The notes beneath the pieces are model-generated. The model did not search any database. It worked only from the letters and a program-made list of their open reading frames with translations, and had not been told where the DNA came from. Of a stretch of DNA of 64,000 bases, positions 35,506 through 44,614 are shown piece by piece (within the stretch, counting starts at the first letter, position 1; every line of letters starts with the position of its first letter). This stretch comes from Nitrososphaeraceae archaeon. GTDB taxonomy: Archaea > Thermoproteota > Nitrososphaeria > Nitrososphaerales > Nitrososphaeraceae. The stretch is from positions 83,546 to 147,545 of the forward strand of contig JAJPHM010000077.1 in the NCBI GenBank assembly GCA_021325295.1, given 5' to 3'. The position numbers and the translations under genes are program-made.

Positions 35506-36501
35506 TTGCATCGCCACCCGGGAGCAGTTGTATTGTCTTTTCAGCCCAAGCAGTCAGAGCACCTTATTCCACTTCCACTTGTAGACACAAGTGAAGAGAG
35601 AATATGCCTTCCTCTGGTGCTAAATGTACTCATCAGATACTGGGGCGAGAACGTGCCGCTAGACGAAGCTGCCGAGATATCAAAAAGGTATTCGGGGATA
35701 AAGGGCACAATAATGATTGAGGGAATAGAGCTTGCTGAAAGGCACGGGTTTGTATCATATCTGTACAGAGGGTCCCTGAAGGATCTGAAGCGGCGGATTG
35801 ACCAGGGCATCCCGCCGATAGCCATTCTACCTGGCATACATGACGTTGTACAGCACGCCACTATAGTATCAGGCTATGATAGCGAAGAGCGCAGGATTCT
35901 GACCTATGTTCCCCAGCAGGATGCCTTGGGCGCCATCCCAGAGTCAAGGTTTGAGCAGGATTGGAGCCAGGATGACATGATTACTGTGTTACTTGTTCCC
36001 AAGGATATGCGTGACCTTGTGCATGCCGATGAGCTTGTATTCAGCCAGTCCAATAGGCTCTGTTTTGAAGCAGAAAAACTACGACTGCAAGGGTTGATAG
36101 ACGAGGCAGCAGACAAGCTAAAAAAAGCCACCAGTATAGACTCGGAAAATTCCCAAGCATGGTGCCTTTTGGCTGGCATGTACAACGAACTTGGATTGGA
36201 GGAAGCGACCAAATGCTACGAGCAGGCCGTAAAAGTCAATCCAAAATGCTACCTTGCATACAGGGGGCTTGGCAACTATTACCTGAAGCGAAAGGACTAC
36301 TCCATGGCAGAGGCATATTATACCAAGGCCATAGATCTCAATCCTCAAAGGTATGGCCCGATTTACAAGAACAGGGCAGTCGCCCGCCTCGAGATTGGTG
36401 ACAGGTCCGGGGCAGTTGAAGATCTCACAAGGTACCTGGAACAGGTCCCGGCAGCGCCGGACAGAAAGAATGTTGAAGATGCAATAGCTGAATTAAAGTA
36501 A
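35506..36501 (+). CDS. C39-like cysteine peptidase domain with TPR repeats
   Basis: A 331-residue two-part protein. Residues about 30-165 look like a papain-like C39 domain: possible nucleophile Cys32 in ERICLPLVLNVLIRYWG, His near 117 in VQHATIVSGYD and a following Asp/Gln region (YVPQQDALG). The usual oxyanion Gln before the Cys is not obvious, so activity is uncertain. Residues about 195-325 are tetratricopeptide repeats (AWCLLAGMYNELGLEEAT; AYRGLGNYYLKRKDYSMAE). No signal peptide is visible. It begins at TTG 35506. Similar layouts are known in bacteria with unknown role. Confidence 0.7.
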   Translation: MHRHPGAVVLSFQPKQSEHLIPLPLVDTSEERICLPLVLNVLIRYWGENVPLDEAAEISKRYSGIKGTIMIEGIELAERHGFVSYLYRGSLKDLKRRIDQGIPPIAILPGIHDVVQHATIVSGYDSEERRILTYVPQQDALGAIPESRFEQDWSQDDMITVLLVPKDMRDLVHADELVFSQSNRLCFEAEKLRLQGLIDEAADKLKKATSIDSENSQAWCLLAGMYNELGLEEATKCYEQAVKVNPKCYLAYRGLGNYYLKRKDYSMAEAYYTKAIDLNPQRYGPIYKNRAVARLEIGDRSGAVEDLTRYLEQVPAAPDRKNVEDAIAELK

Positions 36502-36510
36502 AAGTAGCAG

Positions 36511-36846
36511 TTAATCAATTACCTCCAGGTAGGTCTTTACCTCCACCGGTTTTAAGACCAGTCGTTCTATTTTCTCCGGCAGCGACCTGATGTATTGCTG
36601 CTGCAAGTGATCATGTAGAGATTTCATATCTGTCCAGATTTCGTCAAATACAAATTCATCAGGATCCTCTGTCGACTGGTGGAGAACATAAGCAATGTTT
36701 CCCTGCTCGCGCCTAGTAGGCTCGACCAGACCGAGCAAAATATTCTTTAACATAATACCGTTGCCTTTCTTTGCCTTAAAGAATGCAAGACATCTGACAG
36801 AATGTCGACTTTTATTTCTGAATTTCTCCAAGTCTGTAGTTTCCAA
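36511..36846 (-). CDS. Antibiotic-biosynthesis-monooxygenase-fold (ABM) protein
   Basis: A 111-residue ABM/YgiN-type protein with a dimeric ferredoxin-like fold. The family pattern is visible: VRCLAFFKAKKGN, then ILLGLVEPTRREQGNIAYVLHQS, then EFVFDEIWTDMKSLHDHLQQQYI. Members include quinol monooxygenases and haem-degrading enzymes, so function is open. Its 3' end meets the C39-TPR gene tail-to-tail at 10 nt distance. The first 16 residues precede the conserved domain. Confidence 0.78.
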   Translation of the reverse strand: METTDLEKFRNKSRHSVRCLAFFKAKKGNGIMLKNILLGLVEPTRREQGNIAYVLHQSTEDPDEFVFDEIWTDMKSLHDHLQQQYIRSLPEKIERLVLKPVEVKTYLEVID

Positions 36847-37009
36847 CAGGCATGTTTGCAGGTCGCAATTTTTTATCCTTATCTATCTTTCTCTTCAGAG
36901 CTTTTCTTTACCTGTGTTTCATATGGTGAGGCATCGTCAGGGACGATGAATGAAAGGAATAGAAGGAGAAGGGAAGGAACTGACAGTAAGGACACATCAA
37001 CAAGCAAGA

Positions 37010-38161
37010 TCAGGATAGAGGTCTGTCCATAAGTGATTTTATAGCATCATTGAACTGGGATTGGTCTAACGGGTCGATATTGGATATCTCCAGGTTTTCC
37101 CTGACATGCTCCATCTTCTTCTGGCCCACAAGGGGTGCTATCACCGATGGGCTCGACCGGACAATTTGAATCAATTTGGCTAGATTGCTCTGAGGGCCCG
37201 CAAAGTCAGGGATCTTTATTCCAAGCAGCCGACCCTGAAATAGCGGGACAGAAGTAAATACTCCAATCTTCAAGCGCGCTGCCGCTTCAAGTATAGTCAA
37301 CCCTTTTTCTGAACCTACAGTCTGGTTTCTCAATAGGAGAGCTTCGCTGTATGCAATGTTGTATGGAAGTTGAATGAACCTAAAGCCATGACCTTTGCCA
37401 CCGACATTTTCCGCCAGTTTTACGACCTCTTCAAGGGATAGATATTCCCCGGCATACTGTTCTACCCTAAAGCAGGTCCATGTCGCCATGCCATAGTAGC
37501 GGATCTTGTTAGATGACCGGTATTTTTCGTATACTTCGAATACCTTTGCAAGCTTTTGCATAAACTCCTCTCTTCCAATGTCATGGCACCAGCTTTCGTA
37601 TGCGTTGTGTATGTAGACAAGGTCTATGGTATCCAGGCGCATATTCAGAAGCGATTTGTCTATGCACCGTGCAATATAGTCTGGGTGCATGACATGGTAT
37701 CCGGAGCTAATATCATCTGCACTGATAAGCTGTGGTGCTATGTACATTCTGTGAATGTACTCTGTAACGTCGACAGACGGAAAATCCCCATCATTTGTGA
37801 TATAGCCATTCTTTGTAGAAATAAAGACCCGGTCCCTTGAAATTATGCCTTCATCTGTCAGCCTGCGCAGTGCTCGACCTATGCTTTTTTCTGATTTCAT
37901 GGCTCTGTAGTTTATGGCAGTATCGATAACATTAACCGCTCCGGACTTGATTGACTCGTAGACTGCGTTTTCAACTGCCATATCGTCTTGCCTTGTAATA
38001 TCGCCCAGGTACGTTCCCATGCCAATGCTAGAAAGATAAAGACCGTCAAAGACCCGAAAGTGCTTTGCAGACCTGCCGCTACTGATTGCATCTGCTGCAT
38101 ATTTGGCCGTTCCGGCTGGTGTGGCGAATCCTTCAAGCGAGAAATATTTTTCGGCAGACAA
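37010..38161 (-). CDS. Aldo/keto reductase
   Basis: A 383-residue member of the aldo/keto reductase superfamily. The TIM-barrel start is ISSIGMGTYLGDI-like (residues 45-57), the catalytic Asp and Tyr lie in VNVIDTAINYRAMKSEKSIGRAL, the Lys in VFISTKNGY and the His in DLVYIHNAYESW. The closing NADP-binding part contains SPSVIAPLVGQKKMEHVRENLE. It is longer than typical (about 320) because of an N-terminal stretch and an insert near 130-160. Substrate is unknown. Confidence 0.85.
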   Translation of the reverse strand: MSAEKYFSLEGFATPAGTAKYAADAISSGRSAKHFRVFDGLYLSSIGMGTYLGDITRQDDMAVENAVYESIKSGAVNVIDTAINYRAMKSEKSIGRALRRLTDEGIISRDRVFISTKNGYITNDGDFPSVDVTEYIHRMYIAPQLISADDISSGYHVMHPDYIARCIDKSLLNMRLDTIDLVYIHNAYESWCHDIGREEFMQKLAKVFEVYEKYRSSNKIRYYGMATWTCFRVEQYAGEYLSLEEVVKLAENVGGKGHGFRFIQLPYNIAYSEALLLRNQTVGSEKGLTILEAAARLKIGVFTSVPLFQGRLLGIKIPDFAGPQSNLAKLIQIVRSSPSVIAPLVGQKKMEHVRENLEISNIDPLDQSQFNDAIKSLMDRPLS

Positions 38162-38236
38162 CTGGCAGAGGAATTCGGAGGCAATTGTGAATATAAGTCA
38201 ATTGTTCTTCGACTATGCTGATTACTAACTAGCTAG

Positions 38237-39268
38237 CTAGAGCAGTGTGCTAATGGCAAGGAGAGAGCCTGTAATTCTTGAGTATGTCACCACTCCTGCC
38301 ATACTCGGTATCATCTGCTGCACATCGACGGCAGCGTGGTTTTCTCTTAGCGACTTGATTGACCTTATGGCAAATGGAAGAGATGACAGGCATACAAGCG
38401 AATAGATTTTTGTGTAGCCTAAAAAAATCCCTGCAATTATAAGGACAAAAGTCGCTCCCACAAATAGCGGAAGGGCCGCAGCAGCCCTTTTCTTCCCCAT
38501 AATGATTACAAGAGTGCGCCTTCCTCTTGAGCTATCTGCGGCATAGTCCGGAAAGGAATTTACAAAGAGTACAGATGCTGACAACAATCCGACGATGGTA
38601 CCAACAAACAAGGCCGCAGGCTCCACTAGGCCTGTCTGGACATAGCAGGCGCCCAGTACAATCATTGCACCTTTGATGGCGACAAACAGCTCGCCAAGGC
38701 CGGCATTCACTATGCTGGTTGAATAAAAGTAAATTGCCACTACGGCAAAACCCAAGATCAAGGCTATCGCAAAGCCCCTGACCACAACAAAATATGTTCC
38801 AATCAAAGCACCCAGAACGAGAAAGATTACACCTGCGGCGTATACGCTCCGGGGCTTGAGGACCTTCTCCGGCAAAACACCTGTCCCGCCGCTGAACTTT
38901 GTCCTCACAGTATCCGTGTCTATGCCGCGCCTATAGTCCCAGTAATCGTTTAGCAGATCTACACTAACGTGAAGGCAGACTACCCCGGCATATGTCAGAA
39001 TTGCATACGGCAGGTTAAACTGCCCGTGCTTCCAAAATGCAATGGCCAGCCCGTTGCTGACTGCTATTACCGATGCAAGCAGGAACCTTATCCTTACTGC
39101 CCGCAGCCAGGCTGTTATCACCAGGATGGTTGCAACCAAGCCATTTGTATCCTTTTTGACTGGCTGGTCTGGTTGACTGGGAGGCAGGCCGGTCTCTTCT
39201 GTGCTATTGCCAGTATGGTAGGTCCACCAATCAGTCCTTGCTTGTACATCTGTAGTAGATCTTGCCAT
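38237..39268 (-). CDS. UbiA-type prenyltransferase, MenA-like
   Basis: A 343-residue integral membrane prenyltransferase with about eight membrane segments. Both Asp-rich motifs are visible: DLLNDYWDYRRGIDTDT and NSFPDYAADSSRGRRTLV. The GTGVLPEKVL loop after the first motif is typical of MenA, which attaches the isoprenoid tail to dihydroxynaphthoate in menaquinone synthesis; that role fits an aerobic archaeon but is inference. The first 45 residues are hydrophilic and not part of the fold. Its start overlaps the upstream winged-helix gene by 38 nt. Confidence 0.85.
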   Translation of the reverse strand: MARSTTDVQARTDWWTYHTGNSTEETGLPPSQPDQPVKKDTNGLVATILVITAWLRAVRIRFLLASVIAVSNGLAIAFWKHGQFNLPYAILTYAGVVCLHVSVDLLNDYWDYRRGIDTDTVRTKFSGGTGVLPEKVLKPRSVYAAGVIFLVLGALIGTYFVVVRGFAIALILGFAVVAIYFYSTSIVNAGLGELFVAIKGAMIVLGACYVQTGLVEPAALFVGTIVGLLSASVLFVNSFPDYAADSSRGRRTLVIIMGKKRAAAALPLFVGATFVLIIAGIFLGYTKIYSLVCLSSLPFAIRSIKSLRENHAAVDVQQMIPSMAGVVTYSRITGSLLAISTLL

Positions 39269-39533
39269 TTATTGTGACATCTTCGATCCTTTCTCCGCCG
39301 GACCGAATAGCACCCTTTTTTCTTCGGACCAGCCCCCCTGTGAAATCGCCAACGAGGTCCGAAAGACCAAGTTTGAGCATGGCATGGTTCACATCCTCTT
39401 CACTTATACCTAGGGCATTTGCTATTTCCTTGGCTGAAAACCCCTTGTCCTTATTTCTGCATAGAAACTCAACTATCAGAGTCGACAGGTCCCTGTGGGC
39501 ATCAAACTCGGCTGCATCGATGGGTGGGACCAT
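39231..39533 (-). CDS. Winged-helix DNA-binding protein
   Basis: A 100-residue protein whose middle part has a helix-turn-helix reading FSAKEIANALGISEEDVNHAMLKLGL, followed by a basic wing (GGLVRRKKGAIRSGGE) and a C-terminal strand (VTINGKIYYRC). It overlaps the start of the UbiA gene by 38 nt in a different frame, so the two are coupled. It may regulate the prenyltransferase gene. No ligand domain is present. Confidence 0.7.
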   Translation of the reverse strand: MVPPIDAAEFDAHRDLSTLIVEFLCRNKDKGFSAKEIANALGISEEDVNHAMLKLGLSDLVGDFTGGLVRRKKGAIRSGGERIEDVTINGKIYYRCTSKD

Positions 39534-39675
39534 GGTAATATCATCTACTACTGACTGACCAAGACAAAAACTGTACGGTTTACTGATATTAGCGATGCAC
39601 GAATATACTCTTTCATAATATACTCATTATTTATGCGTGCGCCCAAAGCATATTGTGTTGCAAGGTTTCTTGTAC

Positions 39676-40092
39676 CTACACCAGTTTTGCCAGATCGTCT
39701 TCAAATCCATCTGTTCCAAGAGGTTTGCGCCCGTTAAAGCCTTCGTCTTTGTGGTGCCAGAACTTTACTTCAGGCTCTCCTGCCTTCCAGCAGAGCCAAA
39801 CTTCCTCGTTAAAACGCATAGCAGGAAAATCGAGCAGCCCTTCGTCGACACTTTTTATCATGACTCCCAGATCTTCAAGCTGCTGGATGTGCTTGTAGAG
39901 GTTTGCCACGGCCGCATTCAATTCTTGTTTTTTTGTCATGACAGTTTGGAACGGCGATCCAGACTCGACTGACATCTGCAGCTCCTCCTGAAGCCTAACA
40001 ACATGGTTCCTCTCTGATGATATTTCATTGAATAGCCGTCTCACTTCTGGAAGAATCTTGTTTGCAGTCTGCGGCGTGTACATCGCAAACAT
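39676..40092 (-). CDS. DUF2203 family protein
   Basis: A 139-residue protein of the DUF2203 family, function unknown. The family pattern is clear: YTPQTANKILPEVRRLFNEI at the N-terminus, two helices forming a coiled coil, and GLLDFPAMRFNEEVWLCWKAGE followed by FWHHKDEGFNGRKPLG. The frame is open to 40293, which would run into the divergent birA gene; the domain starts at 40092, and a box reading ATAAATTAT on the coding strand lies about 35 nt upstream, so the shorter form is preferred. Confidence 0.82.
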   Translation of the reverse strand: MFAMYTPQTANKILPEVRRLFNEISSERNHVVRLQEELQMSVESGSPFQTVMTKKQELNAAVANLYKHIQQLEDLGVMIKSVDEGLLDFPAMRFNEEVWLCWKAGEPEVKFWHHKDEGFNGRKPLGTDGFEDDLAKLV

Positions 40093-40262
40093 TTTGGCAA
40101 AAAGCTCTTTTAAGATTAGATAATTTATGCCTATACCCATACTGCGAAACAGCTGATCAAGACCTTTCCGGGGAACTAGGTGCAGAGCATTCCCTGTCTG
40201 TCTTCTTACTCTATCGCACAAGCGCCAGCAAGAAATATTTGATCTCATGAAGTCCGGTATAT

Positions 40263-41306
40263 ATGGTACGGCAGAGCGCAGAAAACAGGACACAGATTTT
40301 CCTATCTCTGCTCAGGACGGAAAAATATGCCTCCGGCCAGGACTTGGCTAAAAAGCTCTGTCTATCACGCGCGGCCGTCTGGAAGCAGATAAGACAGCTA
40401 CGACAGTATGGATACAAGGTAGACGCAAAGCGAGGAATTGGATACAGGTTGGCAGAGACTACTTCATTGCCGGTTCCGTGGGAGCTGCGGCAAAAGCTGC
40501 AAACACAATTTGTAGGAAGGCATATTGTCTATCGCCATATAGCTGATTCTACTCAGCAAGTTGCGCTAGAAATGGCCGAAAAGCAAGAGGCCTCAAATGG
40601 CACTGTAGTGATTGCAGAGCTTCAGAGAAATGGCAGGGGCAGAATTGGAAGGAAATGGGTATCTCCATACGGGGGGCTATGGCTCTCTGTTATTCTGATG
40701 CCGCAGCTGGTTCCTTCACAGAGCACGCTGCTACCTATTGCTGCCGCTGTTGCTGTTTGCATTGCAATCAGACAAACTACGGGACTTGATGCCAAGCTCA
40801 AGTGGCCAAACGATGTTCTTTTGCATGGCAAAAAGGTAGCAGGGATTCTAGTGGACTTGAGCGCAGAATCAGACAAGATCAACTATGCTGTGATAGGTAT
40901 AGGGCTAAACGCAAATGTTGATCCTGCTGACATTACCAGGCACATGCAAGAGACACCAGGCGGCGCAGAAGTAACTTCGCTAAAGACAGAGCTTGGCCGG
41001 GATGTCAACCTCTTGAATCTGACAGTGCGTCTTTTGGAGCAGATAGAGTCATGTTGCAACCTGCTCAGCAGAGAAGATGGGCCAGAACAAATTATTGGCA
41101 TGTGGAGAAGAATGTCTGATACCATAGGCCGGGAAATTCTGGTTAATCAACAGCTTGGCAGAGTAAAGGTAAAAAAAGAAAAAGAAAATGAAAATGTGCA
41201 TAAATGCACTGCCATAGATATTGCCAGTGATGGCTCACTTGTTGTAAGGCTACCCAATGGAAAACTCTGGCAAGTCACGTCGGGGGATGTAATTGCATTA
41301 AGATAA
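40263..41306 (+). CDS. birA: Biotin operon repressor / biotin-protein ligase (BirA)
   Basis: A 347-residue full-length BirA. The N-terminal winged helix (GQDLAKKLCLSRAAVWKQIRQL) is present, so it may be both ligase and repressor. The biotinoyl-AMP site is GRGRIGRKWVSPYGGLWLS; the following KLKWPNDVLLHGKKVAGILVD and the small C-terminal SH3-like domain complete the fold. Biotinylation of the acyl-CoA carboxylase of the hydroxypropionate/hydroxybutyrate carbon fixation cycle would be the main task if the host is an ammonia oxidiser (inference). ATG 40263. Confidence 0.93.
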   Translation: MVRQSAENRTQIFLSLLRTEKYASGQDLAKKLCLSRAAVWKQIRQLRQYGYKVDAKRGIGYRLAETTSLPVPWELRQKLQTQFVGRHIVYRHIADSTQQVALEMAEKQEASNGTVVIAELQRNGRGRIGRKWVSPYGGLWLSVILMPQLVPSQSTLLPIAAAVAVCIAIRQTTGLDAKLKWPNDVLLHGKKVAGILVDLSAESDKINYAVIGIGLNANVDPADITRHMQETPGGAEVTSLKTELGRDVNLLNLTVRLLEQIESCCNLLSREDGPEQIIGMWRRMSDTIGREILVNQQLGRVKVKKEKENENVHKCTAIDIASDGSLVVRLPNGKLWQVTSGDVIALR

Positions 41307-41425
41307 AACAAGACAGGCGGAGAAGAGCAGTAAAAATCCAAGTGGCAGAAGAGAAGAGAATAAAATAGAATTATGAAAAATAAATAAGCAGACCATCTGC
41401 CAGCCTTCAGAATTGACCTCCTTGA

Positions 41426-42817
41426 CTATGGTAGATAGCACAATACTGCAATGTCATTGACGTTTGTCCCGGTCTGACCGGTAAAAATCAACGAATTAGC
41501 CCTGGCCAGAGCATTATAGCTATCATGCCGAGCAAGGAACTGTTTTACGTTTATGCCTTTCTCTGCGAAGAGCTGGATAGACCTAGGAGTCACGATGCCG
41601 CCGGCAGCATCAGAGTTACCGTCTACACCGTCAGTACCCATGCATGCGACGGTGACATTGCCACGGGCTTTCATTCTGACTGCACACGATAGGATGGCTT
41701 CTTGGTTGCGGCCGCCTATTCCCACTTTCTTTGCTTTCCTGGAAGCTAGATTTACAGTAGATTCGCCTCCCATGACGAGAGCAGAGGATACAGCAAGCCT
41801 GCTACAAGAAGCCACCGCATCGGCCAGCCTCTTGCCCAAAGTTGTTGCCCTGCAGTTAAATTCCGAACCCAGATACGTTGTCTTTACCCTATGTCTTTTG
41901 AAAAACTCGATCGCACCTTTGCAGGCAGTGTAATTGTTGCCTATCAGCATATTGCTGACAGTCTCAAATATGCTGTCTCCGGGCTTTGGCGTTTCTTTTG
42001 CGCCGCCGGTTGCTCCCAGATTTAGGTATCTTGAAGCCTGTGTCACCTTTGTCACTTTGTATTTTTTCATGACTGCTATTGCATCCTTAAAGGTCGATGG
42101 ATCAGGAACTGTAGGGCCTGACGCAATTGCTCCAAGGTCGTCCCCCACTACATCTGACAGGACAAGTGAAACAACCCTGCAGCCCTTTGCAACATAATTT
42201 AAAAGCCGACCCCCTTTCACAGCCGACAGGTGCTTCCTGACTGTGTTTATCTCGCCGATAGAGGCCCCTGCGGCTAGCAAGAGCTTTGTGACAGTACGTT
42301 TTGTGCTCAGCGACAGACCTTTGGCTGGCAGAGGTAGGAGTGCAGACCCTCCTCCAGACAGAAGAACAAAGACCAGATCATTTCTCTCCGTGCTTTTGAG
42401 TATCCTGATTATCTTTTGTGTACCTGCCACGCCGTTATGGTCAGGAAGAGGGTGAGATGCCTCTGTTATCTGCAGCCCCTTTGTCTTGACTTGCGCACCA
42501 TAGGGCACAGTAATTGCCCCTCCACTGATACGCCTGCCAAGTATCGTGCATAAAGAGCCAGCCATGCTGGCAGTAGCTTTCCCTGCCCCAACAACATAGA
42601 TCGAAGAAAAGCTATCAATGTCAAGTTTTACACTTTTGCCATAAATGTCATTCACCGAAAGCACAGAGCCCCGAAGGCGAACAGACCTTCTGACCAAGTG
42701 TGCAGGGTCTGAGCTTTGAAGTGCAGCTTCGAGTGCCCCAAGACATAGCTTCATAGAGGCATAACCTGCATGAGCTTGCAGCAGCTCGTCTCTATTTTTA
42801 ATCCGGATTTTGGACAT
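41426..42817 (-). CDS. Glycerate 2-kinase (DUF4147/MOFRL family)
   Basis: A 463-residue glycerate kinase type that yields 2-phosphoglycerate. The N-terminal DUF4147 domain shows VVGAGKATASMAGSL, ITVPYGAQVKTKGLQITEASHPLPD (split here at ITVPYGAQV and ITEASHPLPD) and VLLSGGGSALLPLP; the C-terminal MOFRL domain shows GRNQEAILSCAV and GTDGVDGNSDAAGGIV. It would feed the ApgM-catalysed step. Single gene, reverse strand. Confidence 0.9.
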   Translation of the reverse strand: MSKIRIKNRDELLQAHAGYASMKLCLGALEAALQSSDPAHLVRRSVRLRGSVLSVNDIYGKSVKLDIDSFSSIYVVGAGKATASMAGSLCTILGRRISGGAITVPYGAQVKTKGLQITEASHPLPDHNGVAGTQKIIRILKSTERNDLVFVLLSGGGSALLPLPAKGLSLSTKRTVTKLLLAAGASIGEINTVRKHLSAVKGGRLLNYVAKGCRVVSLVLSDVVGDDLGAIASGPTVPDPSTFKDAIAVMKKYKVTKVTQASRYLNLGATGGAKETPKPGDSIFETVSNMLIGNNYTACKGAIEFFKRHRVKTTYLGSEFNCRATTLGKRLADAVASCSRLAVSSALVMGGESTVNLASRKAKKVGIGGRNQEAILSCAVRMKARGNVTVACMGTDGVDGNSDAAGGIVTPRSIQLFAEKGINVKQFLARHDSYNALARANSLIFTGQTGTNVNDIAVLCYLP

Positions 42818-42932
42818 CGCGGTATGTATAAAGACGCAAGGCTAGTTAACCTTGCTTCGCAATGCCTGCCTGTAGCTGGTTTTCTATTATCAAAATTATT
42901 CGGCTCCATTATCTATGTTCTTACTTCAAAGG

Positions 42933-42942
42933 CATTTTATAG
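42933..42942 (+). promoter_or_regulatory. TATA-like box of a small winged-helix gene
   Basis: The sequence cattttatag is centred 26-27 nt before the GTG start codon at 42964, matching a leaderless archaeal promoter. Confidence 0.5.
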
Positions 42943-42963
42943 CAGAACGCCCTTTCTCACGAT

Positions 42964-43236
42964 GTGAAAAACCGCAGCAGGCCAGATATTATTGCCATGA
43001 TTCTTGAATCTGCCAATGGCGGCATAACAAAGAGTAAACTTATCACAAAGGCCAACCTTACAAGTGGACAGCTGCGGCATTATATCCAGATACTCATTGA
43101 CAAAAAGTTGATTGCACAGCTATCAGACGCTCAGGGCATCCATACTGCATACCGGACCACCGAGCTTGGAATGAAATACCTTGAGGTCTACCGATCGCTC
43201 AAAAGCATTGCAGTGTTTTCACAGGATCAAAAATAA
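42964..43236 (+). CDS. Small winged-helix transcriptional regulator
   Basis: A 90-residue winged-helix protein of the type common in this group of archaea: PDIIAMILESANGGITKSKL, recognition helix LTSGQLRHYIQILIDKKLI, then a wing with AYRTTELGMKYLEVYRSL. The C-terminal helix may serve dimerisation. The GTG start coincides with the expected transcript start of the box at 42933-42942. Targets are unknown; the divergent glycerate kinase is a neighbour candidate. Confidence 0.75.
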   Translation: MKNRSRPDIIAMILESANGGITKSKLITKANLTSGQLRHYIQILIDKKLIAQLSDAQGIHTAYRTTELGMKYLEVYRSLKSIAVFSQDQK

Positions 43237-43306
43237 AATGGCGGTCTGGCTGGAAAAACAGCCAATTGGCTAGGCTTGCACATCTTTGCGGTCGCACCGA
43301 ACCAGA

Positions 43307-44521
43307 TTACTGTTTTTTCTTCTTTGCCGACACTATTGAGAGGACATCCCTGTCCTTCAGCTGGTAATTTGCAGGCAGTCGTAGGCCGTTTCTCAGGTCC
43401 AGCGCATAAAGTAGCCCCTTTGCTAGCTCGCTGTGGATCTCCTTTGCCAGATCCTCTACACTTGTGCCAGATCGCATAAGATAAACATCCGGCAATACGT
43501 TCCCGTGTTTGTCTGTCATCTTTGTGGCATCGGCGACAGGATATACGGCGTTCATTTTCAGTAGCTTAAAGACTGCCACGTTGATTGCAAACTGGACACC
43601 TGTCCTCATGTACTCGCCTAGGATGTCCTTTCTGATAAAATTCAGAGCCCACTTTTGCTTGTCGTTGAGCTCTGTCTGGTCTTTTATCTCAAATCTCTCG
43701 TCCCCCGGCAGGTAGTGGATGAGGCCCCTGCTCTCTGCGCGCCGCAAAGTAAGCTCTGCATCAGCGCTTGAGGGCACGACGATTGTGTCTTTGTACTCTT
43801 CCCGGATTCTGTGAAAGTTCTCTGCGGCAGATGGGAGGTCGACCTTGTTTGCCACGATAAGGGTGGGCTTTGATATATCCCGAAGGCTCCAGACAAAGGC
43901 CTTGGACTTGTCCGGGCCAAAGTCGTCAAAGGCTTTTTCGCCAAGGTTATTCTGGGCCAGGGCAAGCCGGACGTGTTCTTCTCTCACGCCTATTCCCCTA
44001 AAGACTTCTGTAATTGCATTAACAGTATCTACGCCGGAGTTGATTGCCCGGGATATCTTGTCCCGGTTACCTTCAAGTAGCTTCAGGTACCACATCACAA
44101 GCTCCTCCTCGATATCTGCAATATCAGCCACAGGGTCGCCTGTGCCCGGCTCTGCTATCTTGCCTGATGCATCTATGCTTCCTGATGCATCGACTATGTG
44201 AAGGAGAGCATCAGACTGCGCAGCTATAGAGAGGAACTGGTTGCCAAGGCCCTTTCCTTCCCAGGCTCCTTTGATAAGGCCAGGAAGATCCACAAGCTCG
44301 ATTGGAATAAAGCGCCAGCCGTCTATGCATCGGGAGTTCTTCGGCTGGTCCTGCATGTTAAACTCCCTGTGGACACACAGGGTGATTGCATGGGCGTTGC
44401 CGACATTTGCTTGCTTTGTCGTGAAAGGGTAGTTTGAAATCTCTGCAGATGAAAGGGTTGCCGAGTTGAAAAATGTGGTCTTGCCAGTGTTGGTCTTGCC
44501 GATAAGCCCAATCTTTATCAT
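43307..44521 (-). CDS. YchF/OBG-type GTPase with TGS domain
   Basis: A 404-residue P-loop NTPase of the OBG family. G1 is GLIGKTNTGKTTFFN, G3 is VELVDLPGLIKGAWEGKGLG, G4 is LIVANKVDLP, and the C-terminal TGS domain starts around residue 320 (YPVADATKMTDKHGNVLPDVYL) and ends with the typical YQLKDRDVLSIVS. Archaeal members bind ribosomes or tRNA-like partners. ATG start; single gene. Confidence 0.9.
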   Translation of the reverse strand: MIKIGLIGKTNTGKTTFFNSATLSSAEISNYPFTTKQANVGNAHAITLCVHREFNMQDQPKNSRCIDGWRFIPIELVDLPGLIKGAWEGKGLGNQFLSIAAQSDALLHIVDASGSIDASGKIAEPGTGDPVADIADIEEELVMWYLKLLEGNRDKISRAINSGVDTVNAITEVFRGIGVREEHVRLALAQNNLGEKAFDDFGPDKSKAFVWSLRDISKPTLIVANKVDLPSAAENFHRIREEYKDTIVVPSSADAELTLRRAESRGLIHYLPGDERFEIKDQTELNDKQKWALNFIRKDILGEYMRTGVQFAINVAVFKLLKMNAVYPVADATKMTDKHGNVLPDVYLMRSGTSVEDLAKEIHSELAKGLLYALDLRNGLRLPANYQLKDRDVLSIVSAKKKKQ

Positions 44522-44614
44522 CGCTATATCACAAGACTTTTGTCATTATTATATATCACTGCATTAGCATGACAGAATACCGGATCACAAATTTGAATTT
44601 GCATTTTCGATTAG

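Noticed and set aside
38222..38242. Short gctagctagctag tract
   Set aside because: Only a few tetranucleotide units at a gene end; too short to be more than chance.
39676..40293. Long form of the DUF2203 protein (205 residues)
   Set aside because: It would overlap the divergent birA start and adds a non-conserved Cys/Arg-rich stretch; the domain begins at 40092.
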